Below, in pieces: positions 12,401-25,344 of a stretch of 64,000 nucleotides of DNA. Position numbers and translations under genes: made by a program. The first letter of the stretch is position 1, and each line of letters begins with the position of its first letter. Source of the stretch: Volvox africanus (lineage: Eukaryota; Chlorophyta; Chlorophyceae; Chlamydomonadales; Volvocaceae). Location of the stretch: NCBI GenBank assembly GCA_030268105.1, contig BSDZ01000011.1, forward strand, positions 2,455,001-2,519,000. The letters run 5' to 3'. A model generated the notes under the pieces. That model searched no databases. It was not told where the DNA came from and saw only the letters and a program-made list of their open reading frames with translations.

Positions 12401-15400
12401 CAGACAGCCTGATTACTGGCTTCCTGCCCAGCCGCTCTTCATCTGCGTCCGGTGTGGTGGTACCCGACTACTTCCCACCGCCTGAGGTGCCACCCGAGTT
12501 CAGCGGCCGCCATGTTTTCACCCCGGGGCTGCGGGCTGGAGCCCTGCGGCTGGCCTTCACGGCACCAGCAAGTGGAGGTGAGAGCATGCGTGTGCAGCGG
12601 ATCAACGTGTGCACAGTGGATCAAATGAAGGCGGGCGCAAGAGCGTTGCGTGGATGCGTGAACTTCATGCCTGCGATAGAATGAGTTGGCTGGGTTGCGT
12701 CCCGGAGATGTCATCAACATGGCGCTAAGGTGATGAGACCATGGTGGGGGTCATGCAACTTAAATAAGCAGCAGGTAAAGCCCAAGAATGTGCCCTCTGC
12801 GGTCCATGTGCACGTTTCGTCGTCTCTACCTTCTCGGGACGCATGTTTCACGGAAGTGCTCGGGGCATTCCACAGGTGGCGCCGGCGCAGCTCTGCACAA
12901 GCCCGCCGCTCCCACCGCCGCAGCAACGGGCGCTCCGCCTCCCCCGCCTGAAGTCCCGCCTCCATCAGATCCTGAGCTGCGGAAGGAGATCGACGTGCTG
13001 GCAGCAATGGTGGCCCGCAGTGGTCCCGCTTTGGAGCTAATAGCACGGAAGCAGGCAATCAGCGCCGTTTCCGCTGCAGCAAAAGCAGCAGCGGCCGGCA
13101 ACGCCGGGTCCGCTGCCATCGGCGCTGGGTCAGAGGCAGTGGAGCGCGGCGCCCGCACCAAATACAGTTTCTTCGTGACTGGGAACGGTTTGGATTACTA
13201 CCTTTGGCGCTTACACAAGATACAGGCGAGCTCGGGGGTTGGTACCCACCTAAGGCATTCTGGAGATAGGGCTGGCGGTGCTGCCTTGCCCAGATTGTGT
13301 CTGCACGGCTCAGGGAGGCCACGAAGCAATAGCCATTTGTTCAGCTGCTTGAGCTAGTGACCCTGGTGATCAAGCGGTCCCCTTTCCTGGGAGCTCGTAG
13401 ACTAGTGAATGGCATGGCAGAGCCCCTTCCAAGCCATCAGGAAAGCCATTCTGGCATACCGCATGCACGTGTGACGGCCAAGCCATGTGCCGGGTATTAT
13501 GCGCTTTGCATCTCGTTAATCCTGCGCCCGTCCCCCGTCCTGGACCGCTTCCACTTCTCTCATCAACAGACTGCTCTGGCGGCAGTTCATGCTGAGCCAC
13601 AGCCACAAGTACCTCCTGGAGTAACAGGTGCCGCCACCACACAGCCTGAGGGCTCTTCCACTGCCATCGGTCCCGCTGGTTGCGGGGCTCAGCGGGCGGC
13701 TGATGGGCGTTCCAAACATCTTACCATAGAGCAGCGGATGACGATGCTTGGAGAGCAACCACTGCCTGCCACTGAAACTACGGTGGCGGCAGTGGCAGTC
13801 GGAAGTGCCTCTGCGGCGGCGGCACCACCGCCCCGTCGGCAGGTGGCGGAGGCTGACCGGCAGCACCTGCAGGCCCTGCTCAGCAGTAACTTCGTACGGG
13901 GAGAGGAACAGGTATGTGAGGTGCTTGTGAGTTGCGATTGGGATTGGGATTGGGTGGGCTATTAGGTCATAGGCCCTTACTGCAGTCATACTAGCCTGTT
14001 CAGTAATCCATAGCTGCCCTAGTGACGGCTGTGAGAGCAGGGCAGACCCTGGCCCTAGGGCGCTCCCAAGCAATACACCCTTGCGTCACCCGCAATGCCG
14101 GCAGCGTCCGTCCGTCCGTCCGTCCGTGCATCAGGTCCGTCAGAGCTGAGGAATGCGTTTACATGGTTATAACGACGAAGTTGAGACCTTCCCGTCACTA
14201 TGAGGCATGAGGATGTCCGCTAAGAGGACCGACAGCCGCAACTCTCAAGGTGTCTGCATGCGCCCCTCAGTACAGACGACCCATTACAGCTTATCATCAT
14301 TGAAACACCCTCCACGTTGCCCTTGCTCACGCGGAACTTTCAGTACTTATCAAACGATTCAGGAAGCGCTCCTGTGGGCCTGAGGTTAGGTGGCAAACAA
14401 GTAGCCGCGGCAGCGGAGGCCGCTGCTGCGTTTCTTTCCCGTTTTACTGGCGGCTCCTCCTCTGAAACAGCTGTGCTGCTACCCGATGGCGCCGGCGGCC
14501 TCCAGCAGCAGCCGCAGAAGAGCTCAAAGGAAGGAGAAGGCAGTCAGGTGGGAGGTGTTGCGGCGTCCAGGCTGCAGGGCCCAATCCGCTCCGCAGAGGA
14601 CTGGAGACCGGACCCCCTGCTGTGCAAACGCTTCAACGTCCCAGACCCCTACAAAGGGAAACCGCAACCACAGCAGGTCGGTGATTTGGCGGCGGGATGC
14701 CTGCACGATTGGGTTGGTTGTAGGGTGCGCGTTATAGCCGCAGACGGGGACGCCACCTTAACGTTACCTCTCGTTCTAGCCTCTGTCATCCTTTTTGCTT
14801 AGTATTTGTCTTGGCCGTCTCGGCATGACAAGCACAGACCAATTGGTATGTCCGTGTGCTTGGGAAGTCATTTCTTAGGTGCCTAATCATGATGCGTAAT
14901 ACCTCCCCTGTACTCGATTGTCGCTGAAGGTATCCCGCTTCCGCACCGACTTGCTGGCCCTTCCGGAGACAAGCAACCTGGCCATCAGCTCGACAGCCAC
15001 AATTGCGCCGCAGGTCCACAATGTTCCAGGCCCCTCCCAAGAGGCAGTGCGAGCACCAATACCGTCACCACCATCGCAATCGCAAATTGTCAACGTTCAA
15101 GCGGCCGCTAAGTCCGAATCGTTAATGACCGCAACACTGCCAGCATCTGCAGCGCTGCTGGTGCCTCTAGCGCCGCCAGTACCACCGGGCGCCCAAGGTG
15201 CTCACTTTCTACCCCCCCCACCGCTGCCACCTCCATGGAACGAGTTACATGGCCCCAGTAACTCGCCGCTGCCGGGGCCGCCACCGCCACCACGTTGGGG
15301 TCCGCCTCTTCCAATGGCGCCGTCGCGTCAGCTACCTCAGGCTGTTGGACAGCCCATGGGAAATCGACAGCTCGGGGGTCCCTCCGCAGCGGATGCTGCC

Positions 15401-16792
15401 TGTGCCTTCCTCTCTATGTTCGGTCAGAACATCAGTGACCATACGGGTGACAGCAGAGGCGGTACTGATGGGGCTCTATCGCCACTTCCGCCGCCGCCAT
15501 TAGTTTTACTGCCCCCTGTTGCGGAGCCCTCTGGGGGCCTGCATGCACCATTATCACCACCGCCTTCGCTATTCCCGCCACCGCCTTTGGCCGCCTCAGC
15601 AGCGGCACCTGTTCCCGGGACGCCGTTACAGGATGCAGCAGTGCCCCAACAACCGCCACGATCATCACAAGAAGAGGACCTTGTGGTGGTACCTCTGGAG
15701 AAGCCACTGGACCTATTTGCGGCCATTTTTGAGGCTGAGTCCGATGAAGAGGAGGAACAGGATGAACTGGAAGGCGCTGCAATTCAGCTGGCAAAACAGC
15801 GAGGCGGTGCGGGCGATCAGGACGACCGCAGTGGTCCGGCGGCTGCAACTGGAAAGAGTGACGCCGCCAGCGGTTCCGCCAAGTCGCTTGCAGAAGCGCT
15901 TATGCGTGCACAGGTGTCCATCAAGCAGGAGGCTCGGGAAAGCAGGCAGGGGGTGGTGCCGCAGGAGCAACTGCTATTGGGCGGCGCTCAGGCTGCTCTG
16001 ACAGGAGTTGCCGCTAGAGATGGCACAAGGGGCTCGGTGCGGGCAGCAGGTGGTATTTTAGGGCCCGTGGATCCAGAGGTGCAGGAGCGCATCCGCGCAG
16101 CTTTAAGCCTCTTCCAGCGCCACCACAGCAACAAGAACCCGGACAAGGAGCGCAAACGGAAGAAAAAAGACAGAGAAAAGCAGAGGGATAAGAAAGACAA
16201 GAAGGGCAAGAAGCGCAAAAGCAAGGATCAGGACCATGATGGAGCCCGAGGCAGCAAGAAAGGCCGAAAGGAGCAGCGACGGTCTGAGCGGAAAATCAAG
16301 ACTGGGAAGAAGGAAAAGGATCAGAGGAAGGAACGGCGCCAAAGAAAGAGCGCCAAGAGACGACGGAATGAACGGGAAGGGGATGACGACGGTGGCGCTC
16401 GATGGGAGGAGCCACGAACCCGCGGGAGGTCAAAGGAGGTCGAGGAGGACAAAAGCTACGGGAGGAAACGGATGCGCCACCACAGCCATAGCCGCAGCCC
16501 CAACTGGAGCCCCGGCAAGGATGATAAGCCACGCCTCTCGAAACAGCATGTCAACAATGGCGCGCCGGCCCACGCTGGTGGCGGCCTGACTGCTACTGCG
16601 GCCAAAGATAATGGTCCAGCCGCCAGGATAGCCGGCGAGAGTGGTAACCAGGAGGGCAGAATTCATGAGCTGGGAGGTGGCCTGCCTTGCATTAGCGAGG
16701 GGGGCAGTAGCAGCAGCGAGACCGGTGAGGATAGCAGTAGTAGCAGCAGTAGTAGCGAGGGCGATAGCGACTGTTCCAGTGGGAGCCGGTAG
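9402..16792 (+). CDS. GPATCH1: G-patch domain protein GPATCH1 / TOUGH (TGH)
   Basis: Exons with matching phases: 9402-9626, 9790-9918, 10330-10465, 10966-11117, 11408-11615, 11880-12129, 12309-12577, 12876 to ~13240, 13570-13911, 14344-14676, 14930-16792; the junction after the eighth exon is not resolved. The family's order is followed throughout: N-terminal [32 protein letters not shown] and [24 protein letters not shown] and RPSLIPGPV; the G-patch core [38 protein letters not shown]; a SURP-like segment with [10 protein letters not shown] and [24 protein letters not shown]; and [28 protein letters not shown]1 is known as a nuclear RNA-binding factor linked to spliceosomes and microRNA processing. 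The last exon is enlarged: a proline-rich stretch, then a basic KEKE/RS-like tail ending in serine runs, typical of a speckle protein. The first ATG is clear. Confidence 0.93.
14106..14127. repeat. (GTCC)n microsatellite in a GPATCH1 intron
   Basis: About five and a half tandem GTCC units in the intron between exons ending at 13911 and starting at 14344. Just upstream (about 13936-13955) the same intron has three GATTGG-type units. Confidence 0.9.
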
Positions 16793-18124
16793 TGGTGTTG
16801 ACTGCATAGCTGCCATGGGACGTAAGCCGGCTCGTGCTGCTGTACTTCTTGGATGTCATAGTACCACCCCGCGTTGCCTATACATTGTATGCTATCATCA
16901 TGCTGCGCTAAAGTAATGAACTCTGTGTCGGGGCTGTGATAGTATTGCAGGTTTGGAATGTATAGATAGGTTGTCAGCGATAATGTTGTTCTCCGCGGGG
17001 CATGGAAATGTTTCGCACGGCAAGTAGGCCTCGGTAGGCAGCGGCAGATACTTAAGGAATGCTTAGCAGCGTGGTCATTTGCCGTTACTTGTACTGAGAT
17101 TTTGCTGGCGTTACAGCTGTACTTTCTGCAGGTGCAACAGAAGCAAAATGTACAAATTCTTGGCGCTTTCATTACAGCTGGATGCCCAGCGCGTTTAACA
17201 TGCGTCTGCCGAGATACAAAGCCGAAGATGGGGAAATGATTGTACTGATGCCTCGGCACCTAGTGACTCCTGCCGGGGTAATAGGATAGGAAGACAGAGC
17301 GTGCAGAAGCCGGTGCTGCACATGACGTGCACCACCGAGGCTTCCAGCTGCGACTTGCCAGTGCCGAGTCTTCTGGGTGATTACCCACTTCGTCGTCGTT
17401 AAAGAACTTATATAAAGTGTGCTGCAGAGCTCCTTGGGGTACAGGCACCACGAGGAGGTTGAGCTGGATCTGGATGAGACTTAACTCTTGCACATTTACT
17501 TGCTGAAAACATAGACATGTGTCGAGCACATTGTGTCTGCTGTAATGCCTAATTAAGGAGCATGCGTAGTTTTAGGAGCGAGCGTAAGCATCATAATGCG
17601 CAGAGGGGTACGGATTGGGGCGGTGCACCTTTCCACAGATTTCCCTAAAGGCTAACATTTGAACCACTGCAATAGAGTTGACCAACGGCCGAAACCTCTT
17701 GACGTAGCAATTACCTAAGCAAAGACAGGATCGTCTGTTTCTGCACAACACCAGCACGAAATACCGATGCGCACGGCTCACTGGCCGGCACAACCCGGAA
17801 ATAGTCCGCGATTTCACCATATGCTACCCACCTTTATATGCTAACTGCCGATAGCACAAAAGACGGGAAAGAACCTCACTGCAGCACATCACCAGTGCCC
17901 TAAACTTTCACGGATGCGACCCACCAATCCCACGACATTACGGTGTCAGCGCTCAGGTAGTGCCCCTAACGAAGATGCATGCAGATGCTCAGAGCGCGTG
18001 CATTAACCGCTGCGTTGCAGACGTTCTTCTCCACGGCACATCATGATGACAGGCCCATTCGTTCAATGCCTAAAACGTCAGACCGTTGCCAAGGAGATAT
18101 GGCGCAGCTAGGACGTTTGAGTCC
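16793..18124. other. Convergent intergenic region between GPATCH1 and ASCC2
   Basis: Both neighbouring genes end here, so this should be two 3' UTRs. A plus-strand TGTAA at 17541-17545 is the nearest candidate signal for GPATCH1, about 750 nt after its stop. The minus-strand open frames (16663-17259, 17260-17529, 17572-17820) show no family motif and are not called. Confidence 0.45.
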
Positions 18125-21100
18125 TTACAGCAAACCTTGCTTCCGAAGTGCTCGGTCTTTCCGGTGATGATTCGCCACCGCCGCCTTGTTCTTTTCCTTC
18201 CGATCGTGCTGCCGCCTGTCGCCACCGCCGCCAGTTTCGCCGCCACCCCGCCCGCCGCCACCTCGACCTCTATGGCCACTGTGAGCGCCCCCGGCCCTGC
18301 CATTGGCAACCGGAGCACCTTGCCCCTCGTCCTCGCTGCTGTCGCCACCATCGCCTGCCTGTTGCTGCTTCTGCTGCCGTAGGAGGCCTTTGTTGCCTCC
18401 AGGCCCCAAGCCATAAATTGCCTGCATGGAAGAGCCGTCGCAAATCTGGTAGGACTATCGCATCTTGTACAGATCTTTTGCAACGCACGGAAGGCATCGG
18501 GTAACGTGAGGCTCGCAGCAGAAGTGATGGGGCCCATCCTTTTCGCGGTAAAAAGATCCAACCCTGGGAGCGCCAAAGCTCCCATCTTAAGGTCCATCCA
18601 GGTCTCCCAATATATGCCTCAGCCACTCTGCGACAGCTCTTCCAAAAGGCTGCCTGGCGTCACTTCAAATCTTCAACTACCGCCCCTATCGCCCGGCCAT
18701 TCACCTGTGCCGCTTGCCGAGCCGCATCCAATAACGCGTCCGCCTCCTGATGGCTATTGACCATCTGCGCGCCCTCCTTGGCATAGTTGTAGATCTTGCC
18801 GTCCAGTACCCACAGCCGTTCGCCGCCGCCACTGCGGCCGCCACGACCTCCACGCCCGCCAGCAGGGCCGGCGCCGCCTCCCCGCCCACCCGCCGAAGAT
18901 GTTGCTGGCCCTGTCATCGTCGGGGCCCGACGAGGTGCGCCACCCAGTTGTATCCCTGCTGCTGCGGCTGCTGCTGCCGCTGCCGCTGCTGCGCCTGTCG
19001 ACACCGACGCATTTGCGGGAGGCTTTCCTGTCCCACGGGAACCAGCTGATGATGACCCTGACGCGGCTGTACCCGCGTCGGCAGAACTTGATGCGGTCCT
19101 TCTGTAGGACTCGTCATTATACTCAGTTGACGTCTCCCTTGGGCTCCTCCCAGGCGGGCCCAGGCGACTGGTGCCGCTCGCAGCCCCGGCGCCGCGTGGA
19201 GCTGCAATCGGCCGTCCCATAGCACTCTCCTCGTCATCGCCCTCCGCATCCGCCACGCCGTCAGCACCGCCAGCAGCTAGATCATCGAAAGAATCGTCGT
19301 ACTCATCATCGTACTCCCACTGCAGCTCGTCGCCAAGTCGTGACGTCAGAGACCTCACCTCCTTATCGACCCGGTCGAGAACCTTGAGAGTGCCACGGTG
19401 CAGACTTCCGTCACCAACGCCTCCGCCACCGGCCGCAGTTCGCCAGAAGCTCGCTCCGGAACTGCTGGCGCCCTTGGCGGTGGACCCTGGCCCTGCCGCC
19501 GCTGATGTAGGTATAGAAGTAGACGCCAGCCCCGCCAGGGAAGTCCAGGAGGACATGTCAGCAAGGGCGTCTGACGACCCTGCAGCCATTTTGGAGCTAG
19601 ATGGACCAGAGCCGGCCTGCATTTCAGTACGGAAATAATACGATGGTTCAAAACGGCGAGGCTATAAAATGTTTAATCTGGTATGGCGTGCAGGGACATC
19701 TTCAGTGATCGGAGGCACCCATGCTGATGAGGACGCTGCAGTCTCAGGCCGAACGAGCATTGGGTCAAGGAAAGGTTCTGAGCATGCCCGCGGCAACTGA
19801 CAAAGTGTCGACGCAGCCGGAGCCCTTGCTGCATGTGGCATGTCCCCTGTTCCCAAGGTGTGAATGGACGGGCAGTTCCGAAACCGCCACAACACAGTAA
19901 CCGCCGCTAACCTGGGCAACCGGTCCTCCCCACGTGGCCAGCTTTCTGTCCATTTTGGCGAGGTGAGGCGGCAGCTTGTCCTCAAGCAACGCATTTATGA
20001 CCTGTACCGAGCGTTTCCCGTTCAGAGTTAACAGTCAAATGGAACCGAAACTTCAACAGCGATTAAAAAAATGTTAAGAACATTTAACTCTCGATCGTCA
20101 CTACGTTGGGGCTGTGGTGTTCACAACAACGGCTTAGATTGTCAATTCCCGTTCTGCATCCCGCATTCCTCTTCCGTGTCCGCAGCTATCTGCGAGGCTG
20201 AGGAAAGGCTGCTGAAGGCGCTTGTCTACTGCAAGAGAGCCTCAGGCTATGGGCCCGCCACATGCCAAGCAAATCCATGCATCCAGCTGTGTAATTTTCC
20301 CGATACCACAGCTACCTCTGCACCTCCATAAGACGATAAGGACGCCTAGTTGATCCCACCCGCCTAAATGACCCACTACCCCCAAGGCTCTATTGCATCG
20401 CACCTTCTCCGGGTCCATGTCCATAACCTCCAGGCATGCCGCCAGAAAGCCGTCCCCGAAGTCCGGCAGCAGGTCCTTAATCTGGCTAATGAGGGACGTC
20501 CTCCTGGCGGCCGCCGCGGGGTCACTTGTGCCCGCTCCGAAACCCGACGGCCCAGCGCCCGCAGACCCTGACGGACCTGGCTTCGCGCCGGCACCTCCGC
20601 TAGTGGAAGGCGCCGACACGGACGACGGCCCCACTTGGCGGTGCTGGTTTCGGACGCGATCCATGACCCGTGGATCGCCGCCGATGAGCGCCAACAAGTA
20701 GTCGAATTGTGCATCATCCAGCGCTATTGTGCCCTATGAAGTAAATGCGAGCATGCGATAAGGTTCAGAACGGCGCTGAGACGATCAGAGGCAGGTGAAC
20801 TGGATGAACAGGGGATAGTGAACCCGATGGGGAGTTTTATACCACAAACTCACAGATAGGGTATGCCAATATGCCAGCGGAGCGTTGCTCCACAGGACGT
20901 TACGGGCGACGGGGGAAGTCTGTTAGCATTCTTGCAATTTCGCCCGGACATCACCACCTTGGCCTCCATTGAACGTCCCCTTTCGGAGCTGTAGTCCCAA
21001 GTACTCCCAAGGGAGCCCTCTTCGCCCTACCTCCAGAATTGCGGACGCGATTTGCGAGTCTAAGTGGCTTTCCCGGTTGATCTGTGCGAGGAATCCGCCC

Positions 21101-23958
21101 ACAGCGCTGCTGCCGTCTTCACCCCTGCTGCCGCCTCTCCCTGCCGTGCCAGCAGAAGACACGGCCATCAGTAACGACATGAGCTCGTTACCCCGGACCT
21201 CCGATACCTGCAGTGGTTGAAAGGCAGTTGCGCTGGCAAATACCACCCCGGTACCGCATACCATATATGGCATGCGGGAAGAAGCTACAGGGGAGCTCAC
21301 ACCACGCAGCGCCTCGGGGTCCCCAACCAAGCGCGCCTTAATTCCTAAGCACCCAAAATGGTGCGGCTTCAGGAAAAGTAGGTTTGGGCATCAATACAGT
21401 AAGCTGTCAAGCGCTTTATGCAAAAGAGATCATGTTCGAAGGATTTCGTGGCCTGTGGAAGGAGTGGTGCACGGCGCTGTTGTGCACCCGCGTCCAATCA
21501 TCTTGCAAGGTGCGAGGGCATGTGAGGCCGCCCATAGAACGGGATGGCCAATACTTAGACTGGTGTTTACGACATGGACATGCCCATAACAAGATATCGG
21601 ACAGACGGACGGGCGCCCACCTGCTGCACCAATTTGTTCTCTCGCCTGGCCCCTTGGGGCACCGCCCTGCAGCTGCTGGATAGCAAGAGCAGGTACCCTA
21701 GCCGTCGAAGGCCCGCCGCCACGTGACTCAGCTTTCCCTGCGTGTCATCGCCGCTGTTTCCGCCCCCTGCTGCTGCGGGCCCCTGCTCTGCAGGTCCCTT
21801 TTTGCCAGATTGTTGATTGAGCAGCTGAACCGTGGGCTGTGAGAATACCCGTGCCAGCAGCGGCAGCAACAAGTCATGCACGGATGCCAGGGTGCACAGC
21901 AACGCGCCGTGGTCCGGCTGTAGCAGTGCCGTCGCAGCGGGACTATAACACGCTACGAAAGCGGTGAGCGTGAGGATAGCGTCACGCAGGTAGTCCATCG
22001 CGTCTGCGGTCCAGGACGGCGAATTAATTGGGATAAAAAAGAACGCGGCAAGAGTTAATGGCACGCGGAAGAAGAATGGATGCGGCATAGCGCTACAAGG
22101 AGAGCGTCTGGGCAGCACGCTCATCTTAACCTGGGAACCTGGGCCTACGCTGTTGAGAGATCCCACACTATACAATTTTCTGCCCCCCTCAACCCAGAGT
22201 TAAGCCTTACCGCGCAGCTCCTTCACGTGGGCGGCAGCAGCAGCCGGTCCTGATTTGAGTGCTCTGTCGCCAGCCGTCATGCAGCGCCCAACGACTTCCG
22301 CAAGGTTGCCAACCAATAAGGGCGCAGAGGCGGCCAGGTCGTCACTGTACCGGGGCTGAAGATCGAATACCTGCAGTCCCACCAGTAGGTGATAATGGAC
22401 GGATGGTTAGGGGAGGTACGCCAGCGCACCACGAACCCAGATGAACAAGGCGCAACACCAGCGCCATTTCCTCTTCTTGAGTAAACTTTGCCAGTGTGCG
22501 TCCGCTGCCGAAGCCATGCGGACGGCCCCAATTACGAGGTCTGCAAGGGAAACCCGCGGCGGGGTAGACCCCAGCGGGAAAGAAGCATGTCCCCAAGGCA
22601 CCTGCGGAGCCGTGGCAAGTATCTCCGCGCTTCTACCGGCCGTCTTTGACAGCCCCAATGTTCTGAACCCAAGCCCATACCCACGCCTTTCAACTCCACG
22701 CGCCTGACTCAAAAACTTGCGCGTGAGCTCCGGGTTATGCGCGCCGTATAGAACAGCCACGTCCATTAGCTTGGGGATGTCCAACAGCCACAAATTATAC
22801 AGCATCTGCGCCTGTTCCTCCCTTAAGGGAGCCCCTGGGTCCCGCTCGCTGGTTGTGACCCTGGAAAACATTGCCGTGGAGGGGCCATCACGTCAAACGC
22901 GTGGAAGCTGAAACCCTGACGATTGAGTTTTCCAAAGAACACGACCTCCCACCACAGTACAACCAATTATCCAAAGAAAGTGAGCGGCGGGATGCACACG
23001 AGGACCTAGAGCCGCATTGAATCCTGAATACATGCCGAGGACTCGATTTCAATCTGTTTCAAGAATTAGAAAGCCAGCACCCTAGATTTTCGTATGCTCT
23101 TGCCAGGCTAGTGGCGCTCTTACAAGCCCAGCCTTATGCCTGCCTTGTACACCGCGTTTCTATCATCATACTCCATGGTTTGCTTCTACGCAACAAACTT
23201 CCACGCGCCATACAGGCTGAGCAGGTCCTAAGGTCATTTTTTATTTGGAATCATGCACTTAACGTAAATGTGTGAATGGAGCGTTCGTGGTTCGGAAGGC
23301 AAGGATCGGGGTATGAATTGTGTGACGGAGTGCGAAGCTTCTATGGTGTCCCGCTACAGCCCGGGGGCTTACATGCGTAGCAGTACCATGAAGACTCTAC
23401 GCGCCAGTTGCTGGCTTGTGGCGGAAGCACCCTCCACCTCCTCGCGGAAGTCATCATACACGCGCCTGAAGTACAGACGTGACCAAAAAGGGATGGTAAG
23501 GATGGGCCAAGGACGGCTGAAACGGAGTCAGCATCTGAGAAACGGCTGGACATCGGCAATGGCGTGCATTGGCACAATGAAGGTCATGCACATCGGAAGT
23601 AAACTTTTTGCAAGCACCTCTGGGGGGAATCCAAACCCGTCACTCCCCCCGCCGTGTAACATAACCATGCCAGCGAGGTCCAAAGAGAGCGAACGCGACG
23701 CCATGCCCTCCCGACAGCACGCCATATTTCCGGAGCCCAGCTGCGCGTTATCGTTTTTTACCGTTTGTAGCGGAGGTATGTGTCAAGGCAAACATGCAGG
23801 GACTCGTCCTTCCCGACAGTCGACCAGAAGTTTTCAGCTGGCAAACTCAGCAAGTGAGCCAGGTCATCGTTAATCGACCGGATTACTTCATCTGCCTGCC
23901 ATGTCTGATTGTCCTTTGGCAGGAAAGGTAGATACTGGCCGCCGATCGGTGTCGTGGC
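18125..23958 (-). CDS. ASCC2: ASCC2, activating signal cointegrator 1 complex subunit 2 (5' exon not located)
   Basis: Read on the minus strand: 23958-23762 (DNQTWQADEV, then FWSTVGKDESLHVCLDTYLRY), ~23473-23367 (DDFREEVEGAS, ARRVFMVLLRM), 22860 down to ~22700 (LYNLWLLDIPKLMDVAVLYG), ~22570-22420, ~22382-22215, ~22040-21650 (YLRDAILTLTAFVACYSP), ~21250-20930, the CUE domain ~20690-20400 (LISQIKDLLPDFGDGFLA), ~19990-19930 (LLEDKLPPHLAKMDRKL), 19616-18681 and 18421-18125. The last two junctions are phase-consistent. The order and motifs match animal and plant ASCC2: N-terminal domain, CUE domain, acidic YDDEYDDSFDD motif, and basic Gly/Arg C-tail ending RKDRALRKQGLL. ASCC2 binds K63-linked ubiquitin through its CUE domain and acts with the ASCC3 helicase in alkylation repair and ribosome quality control. 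The exon with the ATG must lie upstream of 23958 and was not found. Several middle boundaries are approximate. Confidence 0.88.
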
Positions 23959-25344
23959 CTGACATGGTTTAGGGTTATTTGAGCTAAACAATAATCAAGT
24001 TAAAGTGATAGACGCAATTAAAGTGATCAATGCTCGCGTCGAATTCGGACAGCTTAGAGTTGCAAAGGTGCATCACCTGTTTGCTTGGAGAGGCCGACAT
24101 ACAGCTACTCACATGAATATCTGTACAAGGTTTATCAGTATCACACCGGCTTTGAGTAAAGTGTTCTTAACGATATGCGATATGTGCAGAGCTGCAGACA
24201 ACTTAGGCACTCTTCCGGAAATAACCGGTGAAGAAAAGAAAGTAACATTGTAGTTGTTGGCCTACAGTAAACAATTTGAAATAAACCTAAACCTAAATCT
24301 ATACCTTATACCTTGCAGTCGAGGCCAACCAACCCCTTGCTGCCGTACGATGCCATGGGCTGCGCTAAAGATGGCAAAGCTACTCATATACTTTCCATTT
24401 GAAAGATATGACATACTTGAAACAATTATTTGAGTTTTATATGCAACCAATTGGTTCATTGTGAGATGAATAGCATTGTAACGGTTGGCGGTAGTGTTAA
24501 CAGACTAGGTATTTTCCGTACAAGGAAAGTTGGCACATGTCTGGTCCTTCGGTGTTCGTTAAATTTCATTAATCGTTTCTGGGACAAAACCCTGCCTGCA
24601 AAACCTGAAACTCCTGCGGGCCAATTAACAGCAAAATATTTCAAGTTGGACCAGTGGCCGGCCACGACACATTCTCTTAAAAGCTGTCGTTATGGCCACT
24701 GCTTGCTGCAGCCACTGCTTGATATAGCCACCACCGAGTAAGAAGTCTCTGTAAGTCGGGCTTGACGTTATCGAGCGTGCTTATTCTGCAACTGGGTGGA
24801 TCGTGGGTTTCTTAGACATGACGGCAATTCAGTATACCACAATGTGTCACAACACGGCGAATAGCTGTGGAATGACAACTCACTCCTTAAGAGAGGGTAC
24901 TGTACAACTTACCGTACTATCGTCCAAGAAACTGCCTTCTCATTCTCAGAACCTGCACATATCCATATAAGAATGCATGCGCAATAGTTTGATGGTCTTT
25001 GCGTGCTACCAGAAGGCTATGAGAGACTTCCCAGGTGACCGGTGACTCCTAAGAGAAATATTTGAACTTCTCAAGTTGCCATTACTTAATCAGAACAACC
25101 AAAGCTATACTGGGCAAGGGACCCAGATGCTGCGGCATATATGCGCTGTTGAGCTCCATTGCTGCAAATTTGTGCGACACCTTCCCAATCAAGTTCTCTG
25201 TTGCATGGAACGTTAAGCAGTCAACGGTTGCATGAATGAGCGCGTGGTGTACGAGGCTGAGCCCAGGCATTGTTATACGATTTGCAGTTCATTGACAGGT
25301 AGGCTCGTGGCTTCAAAATATACATGATGTCTGTTTTCCTTAAG

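Noticed and set aside
16663..17259. 198-codon minus-strand frame overlapping the end of GPATCH1
   Set aside because: Part of it is the antisense of the serine-rich GPATCH1 tail; no family motif and no splice support.
24270..24320. Telomere-like repeats (CCTAAA/CTTATA units)
   Set aside because: Only two or three imperfect units and not the TTTTAGGG repeat of these algae; most likely chance.
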